A DNA stretch of 64,000 nucleotides from Stereum hirsutum FP-91666 SS1 (taxonomy: Eukaryota; Basidiomycota; Agaricomycetes; Russulales; Stereaceae). The translations under genes were made by a program, and so were the position numbers. The notes beneath the pieces are model-generated. The model did not search any database, was not told the origin of the DNA, and saw nothing but the letters and a program-made list of their open reading frames with translations. Below are positions 40,454-51,451 of the stretch, piece after piece (within the stretch, counting starts at the first letter, position 1; each line of letters opens with the position of its first letter). Location of the stretch: assembly GCF_000264905.1 (NCBI RefSeq), contig NW_006763141.1, positions 1,493,512 through 1,557,511 on the forward strand, given 5' to 3'.

Positions 40454-41860
40454 TCAAGCCCAATCGTCCCCCGCAGCCGCAAGCCAACTCTCCCTATCTC
40501 CCAAAAACTCCGTATAAACCAGCGCCACCGCCACCCAAAACCCAATATCGACCCCTCCGCCTCCTTCCCATCCTATCCCTCCGTCTCTCACCCCATCCCC
40601 TCGCGGCCCGTTACCACAATTATCCTGTCCATTCACCTGCGGCCCAGCGCCTCCATTGCCCAACGAGCCACCAGGACCCACATTGGCGTCGCTACTGGAA
40701 GGAACCGCGAACGTAGAAACGGTAGGCGAAGGTGACCGCGCAGGAGGCGGCCCCGTCTCGTTCCTCGCCTGTCTCTGTCGACTCGTATTCGTCGCCGTAT
40801 GTGCGAGGAGGCGGATATCGAGCTCTAGGAGACCAGAGGTGGAGTTGAAGGTGAAGTAGGGGGTCGTGTCGCGGTAGGTTATTAGTGGGATTGGGACGGG
40901 TCTCGGTGAAGGCGGTAAAGTGGAAGAGGAGGAAGGGGAGGAGGAGAAGGGAGGGGGACGGGGTGCAAGTGCTAGGGTGGGTGCGCGCATGGGTGCAATT
41001 GGGGGTAGGGATGAGAATACATCTTTCGGAGGGGGCAGAGGCGCGAATGACCCGTCGGGTTTTGGAGGTGGAGTTGGTGGGATAGGAACAGAATACGGAT
41101 CATCGGAAAGTGATGTCCTTTCCAAACCACTTTCATTTTCGGAAGGAAGGGCAGGCAGTGGTGGGGAAGGTGGAGGTGGCGGAGGCGGCGGAGGGATAAC
41201 GGACATGGTGAACGAACTCGCGGGGGACGCAGGAACAGCATTGTTTCGGATGGCTTTGAGTGCTCGAGCGAAGAACCCTCCGACCCCTCCTCCTCCTCCT
41301 GCAGCATTGGCGGATGGGGAAGGGTCGGACCCGTCATCCACGCCGGGGAAGAATGGAGCTAAGACGAACTCCGTCATCACAGGCCTCAACTTCGCGACTC
41401 CTCTTCCTCGTCCACTACCTCCTGCACCCGGCGAAGAATCACTCCGTCGCGAGGATCCAGGCGGACCTGTCGTCGGTAAGACGTTCGTCTCTGGATCGCC
41501 AACATAAGTGGCCGGAGAAGCGACTAGGGCATCAAGTTTTGCGTGGACTGATTTTGGAGAGGGAGGTGAGACGAGGATGGATGGTGGAGTGGGTGGTGGG
41601 TATGTGTGAGATTGCGAGGAGGGTTGGGGATCAGCTTCAGCTTCGGGAAAGGTTTGCGATTCGGGTCGCGATTGAGAATGCGAATGTGCGGTCGGAGTCT
41701 TGTCTAGGTTGGTGTCGATGGGTGGGAGGTTGAACAAGTTCGAGGTCGGTGTTGGCGTCTCGGGTTGACCGTCGACTACTGGTGCTGACGAGGCGGATTC
41801 GGAAGGTAGTGTGGGAGAGGTAGGTGATGGTGGCGAGTTGGAGATTGCGAAGTTGTCCAC
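40454..41860 (-). CDS. Proline/serine-rich hypothetical protein
   Basis: A long frame of 468 codons, dominated by Pro, Ser and Gly. It includes a polyproline run (SVIPPPPPPPPPSPPLPALP), Gly-rich spacers, and only a few ordered segments (AKLRPVMTEFVLAPFFPGVD, TPYFTFNSTSGLLELDIRLL). The C-terminus is more hydrophobic: GGGVDIGFWVAVALVYTEFL, then GDRESWLAAAGDDWA. The frame begins with GTG at 41860, and the same frame remains open upstream to about 42100 (for example FPRPRQLDSPSPSRKPAP), so the true start and any first intron lie further up. Function unknown. Polyproline could bind SH3/WW/profilin partners, but that is speculation. Its last 160 bp are duplicated at 37309-37475. Confidence 0.5.
   Translation of the reverse strand: MDNFAISNSPPSPTSPTLPSESASSAPVVDGQPETPTPTSNLFNLPPIDTNLDKTPTAHSHSQSRPESQTFPEAEADPQPSSQSHTYPPPTPPSILVSPPSPKSVHAKLDALVASPATYVGDPETNVLPTTGPPGSSRRSDSSPGAGGSGRGRGVAKLRPVMTEFVLAPFFPGVDDGSDPSPSANAAGGGGGVGGFFARALKAIRNNAVPASPASSFTMSVIPPPPPPPPPSPPLPALPSENESGLERTSLSDDPYSVPIPPTPPPKPDGSFAPLPPPKDVFSSLPPIAPMRAPTLALAPRPPPFSSSPSSSSTLPPSPRPVPIPLITYRDTTPYFTFNSTSGLLELDIRLLAHTATNTSRQRQARNETGPPPARSPSPTVSTFAVPSSSDANVGPGGSLGNGGAGPQVNGQDNCGNGPRGDGVRDGGIGWEGGGGVDIGFWVAVALVYTEFLGDRESWLAAAGDDWA
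40463..40625. repeat. Duplicated fragment (copy B, within the proline-rich gene)
   Basis: Direct-repeat partner of 37309-37475. It encodes the C-terminal segment of the proline-rich protein and so is the probable source copy. Confidence 0.8.
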
Positions 41861-42152
41861 TGAGGGATTGCGGCTCGATTCGGGCGAGAAAGCGATGAGG
41901 GGAGGTTGGGAACCGGACCTCGACGAGTTTGCGGACGATGATGACGGAGCTGGTGATGTATTTATTGGTGCTGGTTTTCGTGACGGTGATGGCGAATCCA
42001 GTTGTCGTGGACGAGGGAATATGGAGGGGAGAGTCGTGGGACATGAAAAGCAAAGCGCCGCCTGGGTGTGATGTGGTGATGCTCTCGGGACAGGCAGGAG
42101 AGATATGTATGTGTTTGGCGGGAACGACGGCGCGCGAAGACGGATGTACCAC

Positions 42153-42776
42153 CCACGGAGAGGTCTGTGAATAGACCAGAGCAGGGTCGACGTTGTGCTT
42201 TCCTGTATATTATTATGTGATTAGAGCCTGGGTAAGGAATGTAGGGAAAGACGGACAAAGAGGTGTTCCACAATTTCTGTTTCCGCTAGAAACCGTTCCT
42301 ACTATGTGCTAGCAGATTAGTCGATGCATTTTACTGAAATATAACACGAATGCTCGCCTTGTACCAGACAACGCGCTCGGAGCCCTGCTCAGAGACGTTG
42401 ACGCGCATGTCCGATATAACGTCGGAGCTGTTCCCCACCTCAGTGCACCGCCCAATATTCCCAATAAATACGAGAGCGAGCCACGAACCTGCGTACAACA
42501 TACTTGACGACCTGCGTCGATATATTCTGCATTTTGCGAAAGAGTTTACTGGAACAAGAAAGGATGACAGAAGAACGCGAAGCGATGCTAGTCGAAGCTC
42601 ATGCCAACGAACACATCCTTTCCTTTTCCGGCGCGGCACCCACAACGCGTCCCGGCCGTCTGGCGCACGCGTCTTTCCCCAACCTCCTCTTGGCGCACGA
42701 GCTCGCTCCTTCCAACGATTTCCTTTCTCGGCTCAGTCGACGCTTTGCTGTGGTCTTTTTTCGCTAGCACGGATAC
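42153..42776. other. intergenic, divergent promoters
   Basis: Separates the minus-strand proline-rich gene from the plus-strand COQ8 gene, so it probably carries both promoters. No gene seen. Confidence 0.5.
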
Positions 42777-45700
42777 ATGCCCCCGGGGCCAGCGTACAAT
42801 TGGCTATGTGTCGCTCATTCCGTCTGTCAAGTTCTTGAAAATGCGGCTCAGTATCGGGCTTCGCAGTTAGCCAGGACAAGTACGGCAGCGCAGCCGAAGA
42901 ACGCGCGTCCAAAGGATGTTGTGGAGGAGGAGGAAGAGGCATATGTGGTATATGGATATGTGAGACCCAGTGCGTTGGTGAAGGCGAATGAGCAATGGTT
43001 GGAACAACTTGCTTTCTCGCCATCGCCGGTTCCTGAAGGACCGTATGCTGAGGCCATTCGGAGAGTCACTCAGGTGCGTTGAATCATCCATTCTTCCTAG
43101 AATCTCTCCTAATATAATTTAATATATTAGAATGGAACAATGGCCATACGTTCAGAAGCCAGGTCATCCGCTCGAGACGCATGGGTCTCCCAAATCTCTT
43201 TCCTGCCACCGTTCATCCCACCAGCACTACCATTACCTTCATCGTCACTTCAAGAGAGTGAACCATCGTCTTCACGAAAAACCTTCGCAGAAAATACAAC
43301 GGGTATGTATCCTTTGTTCAGCGTATTGCTTCACGACGACGAACATGAGCTTTATTCGTAGCGGCCTCCACTCCAGACAGCCCAGTTCCCTCAGACGTGA
43401 GTTCGCTCTCTTTTCGTACTTGCTTCGTAACGGGAGAAATTATGGATATATATGAACCTGTCAAAGACTTTCCTACCATCTTCATCCTATCACCGAAGTC
43501 TTGTCTATGACTTTCGACTGTGGGTTCGGAGCAGAGGCCTCGTGCAATGCTTTGTGGCGTTTGCAGTGTGGCGCGTCCTTCATAGAGGACGGAGGCATTT
43601 GGCTTCATTATTGGCCTCTAGATGCTTTCCGGAAGCACTGTTTTCTGTGTGTCTACCTCTCGAACTTTGTTGAGATATCAACTATAGATTTCTAATTATG
43701 TTCTTACCACATGAACAGAAGTAATCCCAGCCATACATAAGTCAAACAGGACTCATTGACAGCCTCTACGGCGCTGGGTTTTCATAAACCTTTTCCTCAC
43801 GTCGGCGTGGTGTGGCTCATGCGACACTATTTTCCGTCAGTCTTTCATCGGCTCATAGCTCATCGAGTGTCGTTCTCTTTTTCTGCGACCGTCATATCCT
43901 CTCATATAAACATAGCTCATATTTGTCATTCTCACCTCAACAGCACCATGAAAACATCTCCTCTCCTGCCACGACTTCCGATACCGCACCAATCACGCCA
44001 CTTCCTTCGGACCCCTCAATTTCAACAACGTTCGATTCCGATATGTCAGAACAAATCCAAGAGAACCCAACATTTGTTCCAGACGAACCGCCTCTGCCCG
44101 AACCCATCCCAATCCCACAAAATCCTCAGAGGACACTTCAATCATCCGCCGTACCTTCCTCCCGGATCGGACGATTATTTCATTACGGCGGTAAGCCCCC
44201 CGCCTCCATTTTCCACGCAGCATCCACATTTGACCTCACTCCTATCGTATTGAATATGATAGGTCTGGCGGCCTCACTAGGCTACGGCGCCGCCTCGGAA
44301 CTCCTTCGTCGATCTTCCTCTACTAGTGGCTCAGGAGGAGGAGGGGGAGGGGGGTCGTTGATGCTGACAGAAGCGAATGTGAATAGGCTGGTTAGTAAGC
44401 TTTCGAAGATGAGAGGTGCGGCGTTGAAGTTGGGGCAGTTTATGAGTATCCAGGGTATGTCTTTAGTTTCTTACTTACTGGTGCTTTGTTTTGAATATAA
44501 GACCCAAGATTACTGAATATGCCTGATATTGCACACGTTGTTAGATACGCATGTCCTTCCGCCCGAGGTGGATAGGATATTCAGGAGAGTACAGGATAGT
44601 GCGCATTACATGCCGAATTGGCAGATGGAGGTACGTCCTTCTCATCCTCCCCCAATTTCAGCGCATCTGGTCTTCTACCCAGCTCATAACTTCCCTCATC
44701 CCGACTGCTGCCATCGTGCTTTATTCTCATTTGATGACTGATATGGAATGGTTGTGTGTGTGGCAAATAGCAAGTCCTCTGCTCCGCACTCGGTTCCTCC
44801 TGGCGCTCCACTTTCCTCTCCTTCGAACCTATCCCCTTCGCAGCCGCCTCGATAGGACAAGTCCACCGCGCCGTGCTCGATCCCGCCGTGCTCGTATCGT
44901 CATCATTGTCATCATCACTGCAAACCGAGTCTTCCGCCATAGACATGCTGAACAGGACAGAAGACGCGTTGAACAGGACCGAAGACGGCGGGATCAAAGT
45001 GGCCGTCAAAGTCCAGTTCCCGAATATCAGGCGGAGTGTGGAGAGCGATTTGGGGTATGTGAAGGCGTTGTTGACGGCTGGGAGCGTATTGCCGAAAGGG
45101 TTGTTTCTCGAGAGGACTATCAAAGTTGGTTGGGTTTATACGCTATAACGTCCTACGATCCTTGCTTATCGTGTACGCAGGTTATGAAGGAGGAATTGGC
45201 GGACGAGTGCGATTATGCGCGGGAAGCTTCTTTCCTTCGCTCGTTTGGGTCGGCTGGGCGGCTGGGGAATGATTCGAGGTTTAAGGTACGCAACCGTAAT
45301 CTTTCATCCCTGCTCATTATTCTCCTACTTTCTACGTGGTCTGACGAGGCCTGAGATAGGTGCCGTGGGTGTGGGAGGGAAGCACTGATACGGTGCTGGT
45401 CATGGAGAGAGTAGATGGCGTTAGTCTGGGTGAGGAGAGCGTTGGTAGGTTGGGAAGGGAGGAGAAAGATGAGGTGAGAAACTTTCGCCTCATATAACTC
45501 ACGACAGAAAGATGTGAGGACTGGGACTGATCTGTGGCACTGGGTGCTTAGATCGCGTCTCGTATCATCGAGCTGTGCTTGAAGGAGTTGTTCGTGTTCA
45601 AGGAGATGCAGACGGATCCGAATTGGAGTAACTTCTTGTGGAATGAGAGGACGAAGCAGGTGCGCATCTCCCTTTCTTTATCCTCGCCACCCCGCTCCCC

Positions 45701-46416
45701 TGTTCCACTTCTACCCCTCGTCCCTGCACGGGTGATGTTACGTCTGCGTGTACTCAATGCACGTAATCACTTAGATCGAGCTCGTTGACTTCGGTGCCAC
45801 GCGGTCTTATAGCGATGTATTCATGGACGATTGGTTGAGATTATTGCAAGCGGCTGCGGAGGAGGACATAGAGGGATGCAGAGAGTGGAGCTTGAAGCTT
45901 GGGTACTTGACGGGTGAGGAATCTGAGGTTCGTTTTCCCGTTCCATTTTCCTCTTTCTCGCTGCACCTTCTCCCATGCCAGTAACATTCTAACTTGTGAA
46001 TTGACTCCTTTTCCAAAGACGATGCTCGCCGCCCACATCAAATCCATGACCCTCCTAGCCACACCCTTCCGCTCCTCCACCCTCCAACCATTCGCTTTCG
46101 GTCCGGGGACGCAATGGCAGGAGATAACGCGGGAGATCAGGGAACAGATACCGGTGATGCTGAAGGAGAGGCTGACGCCGCCGCCGAGGGAGACTTATTC
46201 GCTTAATCGGTATGCTCTTCGCTCTTACCCCTCGCTCGGATCACCCCCTCTTCAGTTCGTAGCTGGACTGGTGCTGACGTATAGCTTTTATGCGGGGATC
46301 GACCGCAATGCAGGAAATTGAGCGGGGCATTTCTGTTGGCGTCGCGGTTGGGGGCGAGGGTGGATTGCAAGAAGCTTTGGGATGAGGTTGTGGAGGGGTA
46401 TAAGTTCAGTTCGTGA
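42777..46416 (+). CDS. COQ8: COQ8/ABC1 (UbiB-family) atypical kinase, ubiquinone biosynthesis
   Basis: A mitochondrial atypical kinase/ATPase needed for coenzyme Q synthesis (ADCK3 in animals). From the ATG at 42777 (MPPGPAYNWLCVAHSVCQVL) the N-terminus is long and low-complexity. The family hallmark KxGQ is KMRGAALKLGQFMSIQ at about 44405-44452, followed by PPEVDRIFRRVQDSAHYMP. The Ala-rich nucleotide loop is IPFAAASIGQVHRA. The ATP-binding Lys lies in IKVAVKVQFPNIRRSVESDL. Then come VMKEELADECDYAREASFLR, TDTVLVMERVDGVSLGEE, the catalytic-loop segment FVFKEMQTDPNWSNFLWNER and the metal-binding IELVDFGATRSY. The end is RVDCKKLWDEVVEGYKFSS, TGA at 46414. About ten introns. A Gly run (SGGGGGGGGS-like) precedes the KxGQ helix. 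Intact. Confidence 0.92.
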
Positions 46417-46693
46417 CCTCCAACCTGGTGAAACACGGACAAGACACGTAGGCAGCTCCTGCTCTTCGTTCCCTGCAATGATGTGGAAGTTGATAATTTT
46501 GTTAGGGACACATTCAGCATGCAGAAGAGCACCACTCATAGTTTATCAACGTAATATATTGGATAAGTCATGGTCCATGCATGTCGTTCGTGTGTTCGTG
46601 ATGGAGTTTCTTCGTAAGTACGTGCGAAAGCAGAAGCGAGGAAAAGTATTCGAAGTCGTCGTGTGGTCATCACATTCTTGAATCGTGCGTCGT

Positions 46694-48643
46694 TTAGTGC
46701 TCAGTTCGTGCAGGTCGTTGTAGCCGAGGAGACCTCATCCTCTCCAGTCTCTCCCTTCTCCACGGCCTATCCTGTGTCGGGCCCCGTGTCGTATCCCGGC
46801 GACCTCGTGCCGGCCCTTCCTGCCTCTGTGTCCGCCTTCGTCCATCTGCATGCTCAGGCATCGCCTCAGGCGATGACGGTCTGATCGTCACCTCTCTTCG
46901 AACCTCCATCAGCACCTCCGCTACCAGCACCAGATCAATATAGACGTCCCGCACGTCCCTCTCTCCACTCTGTCCGTCTTGCTGATCCATCTCCGGAGGG
47001 ATCATCAACTCCCTATCTCCTGTCTCTCTCAACAAGTGCTTCAACGATCCCGCCACGAACAGTCCATCCCTACCTCTGTGGGCTTCTTGTCCATGTCCCA
47101 TCGCCATCCGCTGCCTTTCATCCCTCCACCAAGCGCCTGCGACCTTCGCCCTCATCCCCCTCCCCAACAACTCCCTAAACCCACCACTCCACCTCGCCAT
47201 CCTCCTCACTCTCTCCGCTCTATCCTCACCCTCCCCACCTACGTCCCAGCTCATCTCTCTCCTCCGCCTCATCATGATTTCATTCACCTCATCTAGACTT
47301 CCCTCGACGCAAGCCATAACTATTTCGAACCCACACAAGTCGTCAAAGTGGAGACATTTCAAAGCGGAAATGTATTGGCCTAATGACAGGAAAGTGCGGT
47401 ATTGACGAGGCGAAGTGGCCCAGACGAAGCCGACGGCGGTTTCGGTTCGCGTCTGAGTCTGAGTCTGGGTGGATGGGCCAGGATTGGAGGTGGAGGACTG
47501 CGAGTGTGAGTAAGTGAAGGTGACAGCTGGTGCGAGATTAGAGCTCGAAATCGGGGTCGTGGCATTGGTGGCGATGAGGTCTTCTGGGATATCGACAAGA
47601 GCGGTGAACGGCGTCAAAGCCCAGGGCGACATCCATTCGTCTGCCCTCGGAAGAGTTGGATCAGCTGCATGAGGGGCTTGGGGTTGGGCCTCGGCCTGGG
47701 CGGGGATAGGTGAACGAGGTTCAGTAGGACTGGGATTCAGGGGTGGTGAAGCGGCTATTCTGGGTGTGGGAGCGGTGCTCGCAGGTAACACGATAACTGC
47801 TCCAGACTGATCGTACCCATACACAGGGGTACCATTGGATGACATGCCTGGCGAAGGTTTCGTACCGAACGCACGGCGAAGTGTATTTCGTATCGACGAA
47901 CATGCTGATGCAGTACGACTACGAGATGGAGAACGTCGAGATGCTGGCCATGGGGATGGGAGGACAACGAGTACGGAGGGATCAACGCCTGGAGTATGCG
48001 GTAGGGAAATAGGTCGTCTGCGTGACAGAACTGGAGTCTCGTCATTGTCCACCAAGGTATCCGAGGATATGTCCGACTCGACATCCGTACTATTAGACGA
48101 AACCGATGATTCCGAGGAAGAGGAAGATGATAGGGATGGGGAGAGAAGGCGGACATGACGAGGGCGGTGCTGGGTGGCGGTTGTTGTTGTTGTCGGATAT
48201 GGGTGGCGATGGCGATGCGGGCGCCTATCTACAGCGTGCGTACGAGTCGGTGCATCAGGTCGTCGACTGAAGTGCGGTATGGGATACGGGATCACAGGTT
48301 CATCATCTTCTGTATCGTCAGAGTGGTCGGACCAGGTTTGCTTCCACGACTTCGGAACAGCATCGCGGTCTGAGTCCCAGTCCCGGTCCCAGCTGGGCAC
48401 GGGTGGCGAGTAAGGGAAAACGGGAGGAGGGGATGAACGTTCAGGGGTGGCGCGCCAGGCGTAATACGGTTGGGGGCGAAGAATTGGGGTGGGTTGAGGA
48501 GCAGGTATATAGGGAGAGCCGGGTATCATCTGAGATGGATTTCTATCGATTGGAAGGGTGATGTCAATGGGACGTGTACGGTCTTGAGGGATGTAGCCAT
48601 TTGGCCGAGCATAGGGATCATTACTCCAGAATGTGGCTGCCAT
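46694..48643 (-). CDS. Hypothetical protein, 649 aa, single exon
   Basis: Unrecognised basidiomycete protein. I use the ATG at 48643 (MAATFWSNDPYARPNGYIP), because the longer frame starts with TTG. The first 400 residues are disordered: Pro/Ser/Arg-rich, with a polySer/acidic stretch near residue 180 (SLSSSSSSESSVSSN) and a His/Arg run. About residues 415-560 look folded: VGFVWATSPRQYRTFLSLGQ, YISALKCLHFDDLCGFEIVM, a Trp/Arg-rich helix, and VYIDLVLVAEVLMEVRREVT. The tail is Arg-rich (RPWRRERLERMRSPRLQRPA). Codon use and the absence of stops over 1.9 kb support a real gene. No function can be given. Confidence 0.6.
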   Translation of the reverse strand: MAATFWSNDPYARPNGYIPQDRTRPIDITLPIDRNPSQMIPGSPYIPAPQPTPILRPQPYYAWRATPERSSPPPVFPYSPPVPSWDRDWDSDRDAVPKSWKQTWSDHSDDTEDDEPVIPYPIPHFSRRPDAPTRTHAVDRRPHRHRHPYPTTTTTATQHRPRHVRLLSPSLSSSSSSESSVSSNSTDVESDISSDTLVDNDETPVLSRRRPISLPHTPGVDPSVLVVLPSPWPASRRSPSRSRTASACSSIRNTLRRAFGTKPSPGMSSNGTPVYGYDQSGAVIVLPASTAPTPRIAASPPLNPSPTEPRSPIPAQAEAQPQAPHAADPTLPRADEWMSPWALTPFTALVDIPEDLIATNATTPISSSNLAPAVTFTYSHSQSSTSNPGPSTQTQTQTRTETAVGFVWATSPRQYRTFLSLGQYISALKCLHFDDLCGFEIVMACVEGSLDEVNEIMMRRRREMSWDVGGEGEDRAERVRRMARWSGGFRELLGRGMRAKVAGAWWRDERQRMAMGHGQEAHRGRDGLFVAGSLKHLLRETGDRELMIPPEMDQQDGQSGERDVRDVYIDLVLVAEVLMEVRREVTIRPSSPEAMPEHADGRRRTQRQEGPARGRRDTTRGPTQDRPWRRERLERMRSPRLQRPARTEH

Positions 48644-50254
48644 GACAGACAGTGAAGGTTCAGAATCTTCGAACAATGGCTGAGAGGAGAACGAACGTCA
48701 ACGTGCAAGAGGGTACACAGTGTTATATAACAGCCCACAGCACATACGCCAATACTCGGAAGAAGCACAAAAGACATCGCCCTGGTTCGCCCAATCGGTC
48801 CAACTTGGATCGATAACTTCCGTCCAGTGCACAGCACCACGTACAGAATACAAGGACATCGCCGCCCAGGCAGAGTACGCACGCGGTAACCATCAGGTTC
48901 AACAACAATATCACAAATTCGGCGGGCGCCTCCCAGGAATCCGGGCAACCCTTCCCAGCGAATCAAATACGCTACAATTCACAGGCCACCGAGAACAGAA
49001 CAATGGCAGTCTTAGCGAACAGAACATAAGTAATAGATATTACATCGTACCTTACAACGGTGGCGTCTTATCTCAACGCACGCATTATTGCCTCGATGGC
49101 TATGAAACATTTGGTTTTGGACCTTGCCAGAACGACCCACAACGACCAAACAACGACGTTCCCCTTGTGATAATTCGAGGCTATGATGATGAGCCCAGGA
49201 TGAGATCATTCTCTGGGATGAAAATCATCGGCAACACTGAAGATCTGTTGTATCCTGATCATGGAGAAAAAGGATGCAGCACTATGTTCCTTGAGCTCGG
49301 CGCCAGTATACTAAAGTCAACCGAGGCTCGAGAGGGAAGGAAGAGCAGCCGTCCCGAGAACCCGGTTCCTTTATTGTGGCACCCGACGACAAGCCGGAGA
49401 ACTCCGACACATTCTTCTACTTACCTCCGTGTCAGCCTGAGCCTTGTGTCAGCCCGTCCTCGGTTTGGCTTTTCTTTACTAGAGAAGGTTTTAGACCATG
49501 CATGTAGAATTCTGGCATCAATATCGCTAATGCTTTACTAGTCACGACTTCGTCTACTTTGAAGCTGGAAGGATTCCCCGGAAACTGACGCTGGAGCCAT
49601 CCGGCGAATCAAATCTGGTTCGCGCTCTTCTAGCAAAGTCCTTGCCGGCAATCTCTGTTCTTTCTTGTGTGCTTCGATAAGTAGAGGAACCCTTCTACTA
49701 CAGCACGTTTACCGGAGCTTTCTACTCCTCAAGGTCCTGATTCCTCCGAGGCCGTGGTGGGCTTTCGGCGTCACATCTGTTGCTTACAATTTCGGGCGGG
49801 GTTCGCGACTCGAGTCATACGACTCGGAAGCGCCCCACGCAAGCTGCCTCTAAGATAGTTCCACGTTGACTTCCACTAGGACGTGCGGCTCTGTGCTGCC
49901 CCAAGGAGTGAGAAAATACTCTCACCATCACTGCTATATGACCTTAAAAGCCAATCTGACTCGATCTTGGTCCCTCTGCTTGACGATCTGCATGTGTCAA
50001 TGCTGACTGATCTGGCTTACATGCGTCGGGGACTAGGGTGAACTACTCGACCGAGGGCTGGTGGACACTGCCTTGTATTCAATTCATTCCAAGAGTGCTT
50101 AATGATTGAACTCGGTGAGCGAACATTAAGTCACAGAGACTTAGTGGTTGATGGGTATAAAACAGCTCGAGCCGAGTTCATCCAACTGCACATTGTCTCG
50201 CATCTAAACCGACCACCTTCTACAGCCTACGAACTCTTACACAACTCGCCCAAC
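48644..50254. other. 1.6 kb without recognisable gene
   Basis: A 273-codon plus-strand frame (48720-49541) starts with GTG and has no domain or bias I would accept. The last 150 bases are the promoter of the GST gene. Confidence 0.5.
50156..50163 (+). promoter_or_regulatory. TATA box of the GST gene
   Basis: GTATAAAA about 92 nt upstream of the ATG at 50255. Confidence 0.5.
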
Positions 50255-51108
50255 ATGGTCCTCAAACTCTATGGCTGGACTCGCTCTGTTGCCACTCGTC
50301 GTGCGGCTTGCATCCTCAAAGAGAAGAACGTCCCCTTCCAGTTCATCAACGTCGACATCACGAAGGGCGAGCACAAGGCAGCGGATTACCTCGCCAAACA
50401 ACCCTTCGGGCAGGTCCCGTACATCGTACGTACTCCTTAACCCTGGTAGAGAACGAGGAATTGACGGTATACCTTTAATGGTCTTCTTGACGCAGGAGGA
50501 TGACGGATTCACCCTCTTCGAGTCTCGCGCCATCAGCCGCTACGTTGCCGAGAAATATGCCGCGCAGGGAACGCCTAACCTCTTGCCGAGCAAGGACGCG
50601 AGTCTGAAAGAGAAAGCGTTGTTTGAGCAGGCAGCCTCCATTGAGCTTTCCAGCTTCGAGCCTCATGCACTCGATGTGATCCTTGAGAAGTTCTTCGCTC
50701 AGTATGTTGAGTTCAACATCCTCACCTATGCAGTAGCGTTGACTTCGACTCCGTTTGTGTGTGCCTCTGTAGGACTCCTGACGAGGATCGCATCGCTAAA
50801 TTGCTCACCACGATTAACTCCAAACTCACCGTCTACGACAAACTCCTTGGGAATCAGCAGTATCTCGCTGGCGAACACGTCACGCTAGCAGACCTGTGGC
50901 ACCTTCCTCTCGGGTTCATGCTGGAAAACGCTGGGTATAACGTCATGAGTGACGAAGGGAGGCCTAACGTCGCTAGGTATGCTTATTTCGAGACTTCAAC
51001 CCATACTTGGAGAGACACCGATTGTTAACTAATTTTGAACGGTTCCCCAGGTGGTGGAAGGACATCTCGGCAAGGCCGGCTTGGAAGGCTGTCGAGAATG
51101 GTGTTTAA
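50255..51108 (+). CDS. Glutathione S-transferase, phi-like
   Basis: A cytosolic enzyme conjugating glutathione to electrophiles; a detoxification role is likely in a wood- or litter-decaying fungus. The thioredoxin-like N-domain starts MVLKLYGWTRSVATRRAACI, with the active-site region YGWTRSV and KEKNVPFQFINVDITKGEHK. After LAKQPFGQVPYI an intron is followed by DDGFTLFESRAISRYVAEKY, whose ESRAI is the glutathione-binding motif. The helical C-domain includes KALFEQAASIELSSFEPHAL and KLTVYDKLLGNQQYLAGEHV, the N-capping TLADLWHLPLGFML, and WWKDISARPAWKAVENGV with TAA at 51106. Three introns. Length and motifs match fungal/plant phi-type GSTs. Intact. Confidence 0.9.
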
Positions 51109-51451
51109 GGGAAGGGCGCTCACATAAGGAGCAGAAGTGCTGCCTACCTACAATCAATTTCAGAAGACCATTCAGTACCGTTATCACACGTATCCGTCGC
51201 TGAAAAATTTGACGACATAGCCACCCACAGAGGGAGACTGCATCCAATGAAAATGGAAGACTGTTATAGTAGGCTGTATGGGAGTTTCTGAGACCATCTA
51301 GGCCGCGAAAACAGGTATATCTCGTTCGCGTATATAATTATCATGAGCACACGATCCTACCGTAATTGTGAATAACTTACGGTCACCACTCGATATTCTC
51401 CAACCACAATTCGAACGTCCACGTGAACCGATTCTATCTCATCACCTCACC
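51109..51451. other. convergent intergenic spacer
   Basis: Lies between the 3' ends of the GST and the oxidoreductase genes. No gene seen. Confidence 0.6.

Noticed and set aside
40354..40735. Plus-strand Pro/Ser-rich frames opposite the proline-rich gene
   Set aside because: They are mirror frames of a Gly/Pro-rich coding sequence on the minus strand and carry no independent signal.
48720..49541. 273-codon plus-strand open frame
   Set aside because: It begins with GTG and has no domain or convincing amino-acid pattern; it overlaps the promoter side of the 649-aa gene.
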